A stretch of DNA of 20,284 bases from positions 4,337-24,620 of the forward strand of contig MNCI01011870.1 of assembly GCA_015680685.1 (NCBI GenBank), in the 5' to 3' direction. The translations under genes were made by a program, and so were the position numbers. The stretch comes from Gnetum montanum. Taxonomy: Eukaryota; Streptophyta; Gnetopsida; Gnetales; Gnetaceae. Shown here one piece after another: positions 1 to 7,730 of this stretch. How positions within the stretch are numbered: position 1 is the stretch's first letter; each line of letters starts with the position of its first letter. The notes below the pieces were generated by a model. That model was not told the DNA's origin. It did no database searches and saw only the letters and a program-made list of their open reading frames with translations.

Positions 1-303
1 CGGGTAAGCCCTCCAATTGTCAACAAAGAGGGGCCATTAAAACACCGTGAAGATTACGAGTCGGCCTCAGGCAAAGATCCGCAATTCAAGCGAGAGCGCG
101 CATTAGTTTTGTTCAAGGACAAGTTTACGCTCTATCACGCATGGCAGCGTAATGAGCGTAATAAGCTCTAAGATAGTCGAAGGCAGAGTCCAGAGAAGCA
201 CAACAGTTCGACACTTTTTCTCGCAGCGCATGAATAACTTGTCTTTACGCTCGTTACGCGGCGGTGCGTACCATTGCGTATGTCATCATTAAAGCTAGGC
301 ATT

Positions 304-439
304 GTTTACGCTTCATCACGCGCAGCTGCGTAGTGAGCGTAAGTTACACATTGTTTACGCTTCATCACGCGCAGCTGCGTAGTGAGCGTAAGTTACACAT
401 TGTTTACGCTTTGTTACGCGCAGCTGCGTAGTGAGCGTA
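304..439. repeat. Tandem array of 49-bp units, each an imperfect palindrome centred on CAGCTG
   Basis: Units begin at 304, 353 and 402. The first two are essentially identical and the third is slightly changed and cut short. Each holds a roughly 38-bp imperfect palindrome with arms TTTACGCT and AGCGTAA around CAGCTG. More divergent relatives lie at about 122-163, 243-280 and 461-512. The array sits upstream of the TATA box of element X, so an enhancer role in U3 is a reasonable inference. Confidence 0.85.
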
Positions 440-688
440 AAATAATTTTGAGCCTATTGTTGTTTACACCGGATTACGCTCATACACGAAACACAACGCG
501 AATGAGTGTAATACAGCCTGAAAACAATTGAAGCACACTCAGCATGTACCTGCTCTTCACACGCACAGCATGCAAACAAGCATGTTGTGCGTAGTCATAG
601 TCTGACTTAAAATGATCAAGTCAACGGGCCCGAAATATCTGGGACCCACGTCATCAAGGTTGCGCCTTTTCCACGGAGCGTCGCGGCC

Positions 689-696
689 TATAAATA
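689..696 (+). promoter_or_regulatory. TATA box of element X
   Basis: TATAAATA in a GC-rich setting (GGCC before it), about 250 bp downstream of the palindrome array. It is paired with a poly(A) signal about 730 bp further on, which fits an LTR promoter. Confidence 0.55.
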
Positions 697-1416
697 CCTC
701 AGTTGACAAAGATACAAGGGTTGGCAAATCAGAGAAGCAGAAGCATTTTTCTGAGCACCAGAGCATTTAGCACTTTGGAGCAGAGATACAGAGAACAACG
801 CTTTGGCAATTGCTAACATTATCACCTTACAGCCGAAGTAGAGTACAGTTCGCTTTGAGCACCGGTGACAGGAGTAATCGTTCTGCTGAAAAGACTCTAT
901 CAATCAGAAACAATTGATCGGTAGACGTCAAAGCTTGGCCTACCTTGCATCTCAGCTTTAGCCCACGAGGTAGATCGAACTTCTGTTTAGACCGTTTTTC
1001 TTGTTGTTTTGTGCTTGTTTCACATCCTGTAATCGGGGATTCCCCAGTGTAATTTCTCATGCAAAATACACACTTTTAAGTCAAAGCGCAGATCTTGAAG
1101 CTACGTGCTTCTCTTATATCAGCCTCCTTTTATCATGTTTAGCATTATCACCGTTGCAATCCATCTACATCATTTCCCCCTCGTTTTACGACTCCTCGAA
1201 CCAGATCATTTTCTTTTGACGTAATTTTCATTGTTTTGCCGACCCGTAAGTCCCTGTCTGATCGACAAGACCGTTTAGGGCGCCACGGATTTGCTTTTTC
1301 CAGCATAGCCCTCACACGGATCCGTGGTTAAAACTGTATACGCGAAACCTCGATCGGTATTTCTAGCTGCCGACGTTTTCTGTCGCTATAGGAGTTACCA
1401 TGTAGCCTAGGCACCC

Positions 1417-1422
1417 AATAAA
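1417..1422 (+). terminator. Poly(A) signal of element X
   Basis: AATAAA lies 8 bp before the inferred right edge of element X. It is a plausible polyadenylation signal, but no transcript evidence is available. Confidence 0.4.
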
Positions 1423-1430
1423 GAAACCCA

Positions 1431-2035
1431 ATGCTATTCTAGGGGGATCCCACTAGAAAGTCATGCATCCATGCCTAAAGGTAGGCAACTTCTCTAGATT
1501 ATGCATAAAAAAAAGAGAAGACAAAGTGTGCCAAAGTGGCCAGATAAAAATAAATGTGCCACAAAGAAATTCCAAATCACTCCTCCCTTGAACAAAATGC
1601 CAAGTGATTGAATGCCTTGTTGTCATGATGCTCTTATGGTTGTCCATCATTGAATGAAGCAATGCGATGTCACTGATTGGAGGATGGACTGAGTCTTAAT
1701 TTTGGAGCAATGGGCTAATGACATATTAATCATGCCCTACACTCAAGATTCATTGTGCCCTGGGTCAGTTACCTCATGTCCCAATCTCTGCAATGCCTTC
1801 TATGATTCATCCCATCTTGCTATTCAAGAATTTTTGACTTGTGTCTTGTGTGGCATAGAATTCATACCTCATTGCAGTGGTATCTAACATGTGTTTGTTT
1901 TGTTACATTGGTATAGATTACATTTAACCCTTCTAGTACCTACAAACATTTTTAGGTGTGGTTACGCAAGGGCATTATATGTTGGAACTTGCTTTGGGGA
2001 GGACCCAGTTGCTTGACTTTTGTAATTTATACTTG
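1431..2035 (+). repeat. Conserved internal non-coding block, copy in E2
   Basis: This block matches the reverse complement of 19450-20035 over its whole length, at roughly 75-80% by eye. Shared landmarks are GGGATCCCACT, CCCTGGGTCAGTTACCTCA, CATTTAACCCTTCTAGT and GGGGAGGACCCA. Related, more diverged copies lie in E1 (5960-6440) and E3 (15600-16221), always upstream of the PPT. No long sense ORF is present. A short antisense ORF (1662 to 1453) has a counterpart in E4. Its role is unknown. Confidence 0.8.
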
Positions 2036-2262
2036 TTGCACACCATCACATCATTTTATACCCTCTGAGCACTTCATTGACAAATCTATTCTTTCCTTTG
2101 TCATCATTTTATCAAATTTTCCTCAAAATCATTATGTGTCCTTTGATGTGTCACCTAAACAAACTAGGTTTGACATTAAACTTTTAGGGTAACTTCCTTG
2201 AAAAAATTTCTAACTCTAAAATCACACTAAGCAAAGAATTCAACAATTACTAAAGGCAATAA

Positions 2263-2329
2263 GTAAGGTATAAAATAATTGAACTTCTTTCAATAACCTT
2301 ACTAACAATTGATCTTTTTGTGATTATAG
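2263..2329 (+). promoter_or_regulatory. Intron-like module ahead of the env-position ORF (E2)
   Basis: It begins GTAAGGTAT (donor-like). CCTTACTAAC at 2297-2306 contains a plant-type branch-point sequence about 23 nt before TTATAG at the 3' end, and the ATG follows directly. The same arrangement is found in E4 (18618-18679, reverse) and, with one degenerate arm, in E1 (5612-5673, reverse). AGTAAGGT and ACCTTACT also form an 8-bp inverted repeat. At 67 nt it is near the short limit for plant introns, so it may instead mark only the acceptor end of a longer intron. Confidence 0.55.
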
Positions 2330-2744
2330 ATGGCCCCTAAAATAGGATGCAACTAAATGCCCAGGGAGAGGAAGAAGCCAAGGAACCCATGTAGAACATG
2401 CAGAGTAGGAGGCACAATCATTTAACATCCATCAGGGAACTCTTATCATTGCACAATCTAGCCAGGAAAAAGGTGGAGAGGTCAGGGCTTGAGCCTATGA
2501 AGAGAAACAATGGCTATTTGCAACATGGCATGTCAAGGCCAATCAAGTGTTCCTGTAGTTGCCATGTCCATAGGAAGTAATGACTCTATCAAACATTGGA
2601 ACATCAGCATGGATGACTCATAATCCTCAGATAGAAGAGGAGAAATGTCAAGCACTTCTTCAACGGTATCAATCTCAGAAGCCTGGTGCGCAGGACAAAG
2701 GAAAGGCACCCATGGAGGAACCATCGCCACCTAGAACCACATGA
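2330..2744 (+). pseudogene. Env-position ORF remnant in E2
   Basis: The sequence starts MAPK directly after the splice-acceptor-like AG. Its end, DKGKAPMEEPSPPRTT, matches the end of the E4 ORF (complement 18020-18616) almost exactly. Compared with E4 the middle is shortened, the length is not a multiple of three and stop codons interrupt it, so it is dead. The recognisable parts are the start, a short QSFNIH stretch that aligns with KSFSIH in E4, and the Lys/Pro-rich tail. See the E4 copy for what the protein may be. Confidence 0.65.
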
Positions 2745-2915
2745 GTTCCAACAAAGTTTTGTAATTTTGTGTCTATGTTCCAATTTTATTTTTTTCAATC
2801 CCACACTATGGCATGAATAATTCCTAGTTAGTCAATAATCTCATACCTATCCGCTATATAATCAATTGGACTCATTCTCATTTTGTTTAACTCGAGGATG
2901 AGTTGTTATTCAGTC

Positions 2916-2924
2916 GTGGGGGTA
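2916..2924 (+). other. Polypurine tract of E2
   Basis: GTGGGGGTA immediately precedes the LTR start TGATGA. The same tract adjoins the LTRs of E4 exactly (reverse strand) and of E1 in a close variant. It is the expected primer site for plus-strand synthesis. Confidence 0.85.
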
Positions 2925-2939
2925 TGATGAATCGTGGTT

Positions 2940-3125
2940 TGTCAGGTGCTGATATCGGACCCGTGCTAACCATGTGCTAATATTGAACCCCTGTTATTAG
3001 ACCCCTAATATTTTATGAGTCCCGATATTGGACCCCTGATATCAGACCCCTATTATCAGACCCTCGATATCGGGTATGCGATATTGTGGCCTGGTTAGTG
3101 ATATCGGATACGTGATCTTGTGGTT
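2940..3125 (+). repeat. U3 array of degenerate GATATCGGACCC units
   Basis: About ten variants of GATATC/GATATT/TTATTA followed by GGACCC or AGACCCC lie between the LTR start and the TATA box. It corresponds in position to the GATATC palindrome arrays of E1 and E4, but here the units are direct repeats as well as half-palindromes, and there are more of them. Confidence 0.75.
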
Positions 3126-3443
3126 CCTATGTGAGCCTATAAATACACAATTGGGCACATGGGAAAGTCATAGGAAGTTAGCATTAGAGTAGGATCTTTT
3201 TGTCAATTTTTCCTCTCAGCCCTTTCCTCGATGCATGCCCACAGTGTGATGATTGTAATTGTACGACACCTTTATTCGAGTGTGACATACTTGGACACGC
3301 ACATGACCAGAAATAAAGATCAAGATTACTTCATCATTGCAGCATTCACTTAGTTTAATTATTTAATTGTTATTCATTACTTTCTTAATTAATACTTCTT
3401 TACCCTCAACTCCTATCCTTGTTATTAAACGCGGAATGAGTAT

Positions 3444-3781
3444 GACTTAATCACAAGCATTTAAGTGTGACTACTTGGTATCCCAGTAGCGTACCTAGGA
3501 TATGCACTTGGTAATCCTAGTAGTAGTTGTACACAAGGTCCAAGATGTGCACAAATGATTAAGGAACGGATGCTCATCGCACTTAGGCTAGTTTAGATTC
3601 TCTTCCCCCTACGACTTAATCACAAGCATATAAGTGTGACTACTTGATATCCCAGTAGTGTACCTAGGATATGTGCTTGGTAATCCCAGTAGTAGTTGTA
3701 CACAAGGTCCAAGATGTGTACAAATGATTAAGGAACGAATGCTCATCGCACTTAGGCTAGTTTAGATTCTCTTCCCCCTAT
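3444..3781 (+). repeat. 169-bp tandem duplication inside the E2 LTR
   Basis: Positions 3444-3612 and 3613-3781 are nearly identical. Both run from GACTTAATCACAAGCAT through the CCCAGTAG and AAGATGTG motifs to TTCTCTTCCCCCTA. The other LTRs in the window have a single copy, so the duplication arose in this lineage. The few differences between the two copies suggest that it is younger than the spread of the family. Confidence 0.9.
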
Positions 3782-4064
3782 GTCCTATTAGCTTAACTCT
3801 CTCTTCCTTTTCCTCCTAGCTTAATTAAAGTTATTTTCTATTGCCTCTAGGAGTAGCACTAGTTTAGGACTACATCATACACCTCACTCTAGACTAAACC
3901 ATATGTGACAAAGCAAATACTAGTCCAAATGGGAAGATAGCAAACCACAATCAACGAGTAACTATCTAGATACCACAACTAGCCTGTCTGCAGAGTTCAA
4001 CTGGATCATGCATGAAACGCTCGTATTCATATGGTTAAGTGTAGGGGTACCTCGCCACTCATCA

Positions 4065-4445
4065 TAAAGCTTTAGGATTTTATGGTCTTTCAATTGAATT
4101 TTTGAAGAAGAATTGGGATATTGTTAGAGATTATCTCTTTGATGTTTTCCAAGAAGCTATTAACCTAGTTTTCCTTGGTAAAAATATTAATAAAAGTTTG
4201 ATTCATCTTCTTCATAACAATGGAGATCTTTGACAAACTAGTAATTCAACACCTATTACTTTTCTTGATAAAACTTATGAAATTTTAGCTAAATGCATAG
4301 ATTATCAGATTTAGAAGGTTATAGAAGATATGTTAAATAATGTTATTGCAGCTTGATAGGAAATGCAATAGAATTCTAATACAAACTAGGACATTGTAGT
4401 CAGGATAACAAGTTTTCTTTTTTGAAATTTAAACTATTGATTAAA
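4065..4445 (+). pseudogene. LINE reverse transcriptase fragment
   Basis: One reading frame from 4066 gives GFYGLSIEFLKKNWDIVRD, then FLGKNINKSLIHLL and STPITFLDKTYEILAK, interrupted by several stop codons. This follows the order of conserved blocks at the start of plant LINE (L1-type) reverse transcriptases: the G-x-DG-x-x-x-EF-x-K block, the N-x-x-x-I-x-LIPK block and the RPI-x-L block with Y-K-I-L-A-K. The catalytic YADD region is not present. The 5' side is cut by the E2 LTR. It is a dead fragment and the target into which E2 inserted. The family assignment is by pattern only. Confidence 0.65.
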
Positions 4446-4525
4446 CATTGTACCTTTTTAACATTAGTCCTTTATACATTAGACATGAGTTCTAAAAAAT
4501 GTTCTTTTAATTGGAATAAACAATG

Positions 4526-4590
4526 AGGTGCTAGCCTAGTGGTAGGACCCTTGATTTGAAAATTTCAAATCATAGGTTCAATTTTGGTAG
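4526..4590 (+). repeat. tRNA-like, SINE-type sequence
   Basis: TAGCCTAGTGGTAGG fits an RNA polymerase III A box, and GGTTCAATTTTGG, about 35 bp further on, resembles a B box (GGTTCRANNCC) with C-to-T changes. A palindromic GATTTGAAAATTTCAAATC lies where the anticodon arm would be. The acceptor stem is not convincing, so this is more likely the head of a SINE than a tRNA gene. E1 is inserted right after it. Confidence 0.45.
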
Positions 4591-4595
4591 GCAAT
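4591..4595. repeat. Target-site duplication of E1, left copy (GCAAT)
   Basis: GCAAT directly before TGATGA at 4596. The identical 5-mer follows the other end of E1 at 11117-11121. Five bp is the usual duplication length for Ty3/Gypsy integrases. Confidence 0.9.
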
Positions 4596-5418
4596 TGATG
4601 AATGGTGAGGTACCCCTACACTCAACCATACGAATACGAGCGTAGCATGCGCGATTCGGTCGAACTCCGCAGACTAAGTGCCTACACGCCTTATGGGACA
4701 CTTAAGGTTAATTATTCATTGTCTTCTTAGAATTACTTATAGTTGTCACGGTTGTATGGTTAAGTAAGTTTGAGGTGTATGATTTTTATGTCTTTTCGGT
4801 CCTATCTCCTATGCTGACAAGGTGAAGGGTGAAAAGACTAATTACTAACTTTAACTAACTAACTAAGCCTGAATTAACCTAGCATCAGCATCCATTCCCA
4901 CTTACTGTTCACACCTTGAACCAATGCAACCTTGGTTACCAAATGCTAGTCATTGCTGGGATCACCAAGCGTAACGCATGTGCTCGAAGCAGTCGTACTA
5001 AGGCACTTAACTAGGAGAGAAGGGTTGAGAGAGATTTAATTGCTAATAAAGCATTTAAATGGTAAATAGTAAATAACAATAAATAAAGTCCTAATTAGCC
5101 TATTCCATGCACTACAAGGTTTATCCAAGAAGTTCGTCTTTATTGTCGTACACAAACTTGTGTTCAAGTATAATATTTGCTCAAATAAAGATCCATTCAC
5201 TTTGGAGCTCCTACTGTGAGCACATGGAAATTATTCTATCTCTGGAGAGGTCAAAATGCTAGAGTTTTTCTACGGTCTAGGCCTAGAAGTAGAAACAAGG
5301 GAGAGACACCTCTTATTTATAGATTTGACAACGCACTGTGATATCGCGTATGTGATATCGCAGGGGACGTGATATCACAACGGACGCGATATCGCGTACA
5401 CGATATCGTGTTCCATCA
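4596..5418 (-). repeat. 3' LTR of E1 (823 bp)
   Basis: Read on the minus strand it starts TGATGG next to the PPT and ends CATTCATCA next to the GCAAT duplication. It holds the GATATC palindrome array (5340-5407), a TATA box on the minus strand near 5322-5329 and a poly(A)-like AATAAAG. It is homologous end to end with 10307-11116. Confidence 0.93.
5340..5407. repeat. Regularly spaced GATATC palindromes at the U3 start (E1 3' LTR)
   Basis: Five GATATC cores start at 5340, 5354, 5371, 5388 and 5402, so the spacing is 14, 17, 17 and 14 bp. Flanks extend some into longer palindromes such as CGCGATATCGCG. The array lies between the LTR end and the TATA box, where U3 enhancer elements are expected. 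Confidence 0.85.
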
Positions 5419-5427
5419 TACCCCCAT
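5419..5427 (-). other. Polypurine tract of E1
   Basis: On the minus strand it reads ATGGGGGTA directly before the LTR start TGATGG, close to the GTGGGGGTA of E2 and E4. Confidence 0.85.
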
Positions 5428-5611
5428 GATTGAATAAAAACTCGTCCTTGAGTTCCTTACAAAATAGTGGGACGGTATGCGATTATTGACTCAAATGGAA
5501 CTAATGGGATGACATGTGAACAGATCATCATTACAAGACAAGACAAAAACTGGTGTTCATGACAACAAGAGTGAACACCTTATACATTTGACATCAAGCC
5601 TTATTTGGTAG

Positions 5612-5673
5612 CTGAGAAAGAGANTCTTTATATTAGCAAGGGTAAATGAATTACAACGTAATTGATACCTTAC
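5612..5673 (-). promoter_or_regulatory. Intron-like module in E1, no ORF behind it
   Basis: On the minus strand it begins GTAAGGTAT, has CCCTTGCTAAT in the branch-point position and ends TTTCTCAG. Length is 62 nt, equal to the E4 copy. The env-position ORF that follows this module in E2 and E4 cannot be found here: the DNA from 5611 to 5428 has no matching start or tail. E1 therefore seems to have lost the ORF and kept the splice region. Confidence 0.45.
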
Positions 5674-5959
5674 TTTGGTCAAAGGTCCATTGGTTGAGTT
5701 GTGGTATGGCTGATACAGGTCTAAAGATATATTCATGGCAACTACCAAAGGTGTAGGGGTTAGGAGAAAATCGAAAAAATTTGGGTCTAGACCCCCATGA
5801 CTAAGAGCGAACCTCCGGTAGCGATAAAATGGAGAAAGGAAAGGAATAAGAAAGATGGAGAAAAAGAGACAACTATGACATTGATGAAATGGATGTCAAG
5901 ATGGAAATGAACAAAATAAAATGGATTGCAAAAATGTTAGGTAAAAGAATTTAACTGGT
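5674..5959. other. No gene seen (E1 interior)
   Basis: Non-coding interior of E1 between the intron-like module and the conserved block. On the minus strand it contains a pyrimidine-rich stretch (about 5820-5900) and CATGGGGGTCTAGAC (about 5786-5800), which resembles the PPT but adjoins no LTR. Confidence 0.5.
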
Positions 5960-6440
5960 GCACCAAATAGGAATGCTAGTGGGTCCTCCCTAAAGCAAGC
6001 TCATGTCCTTAATGCCTTGACAAACCCACATTCGAAGAGTTCGTAGGCTCTGGGAATATCCTTTGGAACAAGAGTNTTCCGACGAAATGAAGGAGGAGAG
6101 AATGGGAAACGAGAAGGGCCTTAGTTAGAGGAAACATTTTTAGTTCCGTAACCAATGCTTGTAGCCCAAATGATTATTTTGTCTAAGGGGTGTGCTTTGA
6201 ATTCTCACATTTTTTTTGTTGTTTTATGTGTTTATACATGAGAACCACACCATGCAAAGACTTTGTTATTTTTATTTGCTCAACTTCCCGATGGTTAAGT
6301 AATGTCGAAACGGTAAGAAAACTCAAGAAGAAAACATCCAAGCACCTAAGAGAACGGCCAACACAAATGCATCAAGTTCCCTTGAAGTCACACCCTTTTC
6401 AATCCTTGAGTCCTTCCTTAGTTTGAGAAATGCCTAGTCA
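5960..6440 (-). repeat. Conserved internal non-coding block, copy in E1
   Basis: On the minus strand it matches E3 at 15640-15930. Shared landmarks are GGTGTGAC near the start, ATTCAAAGCACACCCCTTAGAC and CTAACTAAGGCCCTTC. At its far end it has a GGGAGGACCCACT motif shared with E2 and E4. The plus-strand ORF at 6190-6426 runs antisense and lacks support. Confidence 0.75.
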
Positions 6441-6818
6441 CCAATTTATTATAGTTCTTATTAGAAAGAACTGTACATTTCCAAGCCAAGAGAGAACATA
6501 GAAATTTGTAGATGAATGGATGAAGTGGACTCATTGCCTGTCATATCAAAAGAACCATACCTTAGTATCAACATCATGACTTAAAGGTAAAAACCAAACA
6601 TTAGCAATCAATATAAAAACATTTCATACCATCATGAAGAACACTTATTGGATGACAAACTTACAAGATGGATAACACACACACACACAAAGAAATGAAA
6701 AAGTATAACGATGTTGTAAAACAAAAACAAGAAAAGTTAAAGAAATTTTTAAAACAAAAATGTGTAAAACAAAAACGTGTAAAACAAAAACTTAAAAAGA
6801 ACTAAGGGCCCCAAATGA
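6441..6818 (-). other. Low-complexity, non-coding interior of E1
   Basis: A short CA run lies at about 6678-6690. Between 6715 and 6790 are repeated AAAACAAAAA blocks, so the element's sense strand is T-rich just after the end of the protease frame. E3 has a matching T-rich tract (15217-15370) at the equivalent place. No gene is seen. Confidence 0.6.
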
Positions 6819-7718
6819 TTAGCATAGGTGGCCATCTCCCCCATGATTGAATGGAAAGGGAGAGATCCAAAATAATGAATGCCTATTTGAATTTCTTAGA
6901 AGTGTCCAACTTCTCCCGATTGGTGTTCTTAAATTAAGGGGTGGAAGTTGGCGATGCTCATATTCCAATGTATCTATGCCCTCATTGTGGGCATGAGTTG
7001 TTTCCCCAATTCGTTCCATGCATATTGGGTTGCTATTTCGACTAGTTATCAACCACGGGGTATCCACTTATTGTGTGGTTGCTACATACAAGCACCTTTG
7101 TCTCAGAGTTTCTAGGGCACACTTGTTGCATGTAGGAGATGTGGAGCATTCCTCCATGTCATCACCCGATGAGTCACTATATGTGATGCACGAAACTTTC
7201 TTCTTCTCGATCTTTCCATAAATTTTTATCTTAGATATTTCCAAGGAAAGATTGTGAATTTCTAGGCATGCGTCTATCGTGCTTAGCCATGCCCTTCCCA
7301 TTATAATTGGGAAGTCCCTTTCGTTGTTGTTAACTTCTATCACCAGGAAATTGACTGGCTATGACCAACCACACATAGTGGTAACGGTGTCCTCCACCAA
7401 TCCCAAGGGAATGGTGATGGACTGGTTAGCTAGCTCCAATTGAATATTACGCTTCTTAAGTTGGGGTAGGTTCCAGGCTTGATATATTTCTCATGATATT
7501 AAGTTGACTTTGGAACCTGAGTCAAGAAGAGCCTTATGAGGTTCGTTCCCAGTGACTTGGAGGTAGATTAAGGGACTTCCAAGGTCAGATAGTTTCTTGG
7601 GAAGGTGGCCTACCTTGATCCAATTGGTTACGGTATGTGTTAACATAACCGTATGCGTTAAGCTCTGGTGTTGGACTGAAGGGAGCTCCGAAGCCTTATG
7701 TGTTGGAGGAGCGTACAC
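6819..7718 (-). pseudogene. Retropepsin-type protease domain, in frame with gag (E1)
   Basis: The frame continues that of gag without a shift. It shows the aspartic protease active site ALLDSGSKVNLIS (canonical D-S-G, coded at about 7494-7535) and, downstream, FPIIMGRAWLS, which corresponds to the conserved I-I/L-G-R motif near the end of retroviral-type proteases. Retropepsins act as dimers to cut the Gag polyprotein during particle maturation. Three in-frame stops lie within it (at 7491, about 7365 and 7068), so it is not functional as it stands. A tail of about 80 codons follows, ending at a TAA at 6819-6821. Reverse transcriptase would normally come next in a Ty3/Gypsy pol, but nothing like it follows here. 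Confidence 0.78.
6833..6849 (-). other. PPT-like tract at the end of gag-protease (E1)
   Basis: The minus strand reads CAATCATGGGGGAGATG. A matching TTGTGGGGGAGATG occurs in E3 at 15175-15188, also just before a T-rich tract. It resembles plant Gypsy polypurine tracts but is far from an LTR, so a central-PPT role is only a possibility. Confidence 0.4.
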
Positions 7719-7730
7719 AGACTCAACTGC

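Larger units (their letters stand above)
1..1430 (+). mobile_element. Element X: LTR-like promoter segment of an unrelated retroelement (partial)
   Basis: This stretch differs from the rest of the window: it is rich in CpG and has no similarity that I can see to the E1-E5 family. It carries a TATA box (689-696), a tandem palindrome array upstream of it (304-439) and an AATAAA signal (1417-1422) just before the right edge. That order (enhancer-like repeats, TATA, poly(A) signal) is what a forward LTR shows. The right edge is set where similarity between E2 and the E4 copy begins (AATGCTATTCTAG, about 1429), and the segment ends in CCCA, compatible with a CA-ending LTR. No start, PBS or partner LTR is in the window, so element type and clade are unknown. 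It appears inserted into E2. The retained CpG suggests it is younger than its surroundings. Short ORFs inside it look like chance. Confidence 0.5.
1431..4064 (+). mobile_element. E2: 3' part of a forward Athila-like LTR retrotransposon
   Basis: In order, E2 holds conserved internal DNA (1431-2035), an intron-like module (2263-2329), a decayed env-position ORF (2330-2744), a polypurine tract (2916-2924) and a 3' LTR (2925-4064). The same order in reverse is seen in E4 (17852-20035), which shows the two are the same family. The 5' part is missing because element X occupies the left edge. The LTR is followed directly by LINE coding sequence and not by a PBS, so this is a 3' LTR. The first 5 bp downstream (TAAAG, 4065-4069) would be the target duplication, but its partner lies outside the window. 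Confidence 0.85.
2925..4064 (+). repeat. 3' LTR of E2 (1140 bp, TGATGA...CTCATCA)
   Basis: The LTR starts TGATGA after the PPT and ends CTCATCA. It contains a repeat-rich U3 (2940-3125), a TATA box (TATAAATA, 3138-3145), a poly(A) signal (AATAAA, 3312-3317) and a U5 end shared with the other LTRs (reverse complement of the TACCCCTACACTCAACCATA motif). It is longer than the 810-823 bp LTRs of E1 mainly because of a 169-bp tandem duplication (3444-3781) and an expanded U3 repeat. Confidence 0.9.

Noticed and set aside
304-439. CRISPR-like array
   Set aside because: The units are contiguous, with no unique spacers, and the context is a plant LTR-like promoter.
1001-1219. 72-codon plus-strand ORF downstream of the TATA box of element X
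   Set aside because: It is short, with no recognisable motif, in an LTR-like segment. Nothing supports coding.
4526-4590. Functional tRNA gene
   Set aside because: A-box and B-box-like sequences are present, but the B box is decayed and no acceptor stem can be formed. A SINE head fits better.
5428-6818. Possible hidden reverse transcriptase or integrase in E1
   Set aside because: I looked for YxDD, HHCC and DDE-type patterns in the listed open frames and saw none. The region matches the non-coding block of the other copies. A profile search in six frames would settle this.
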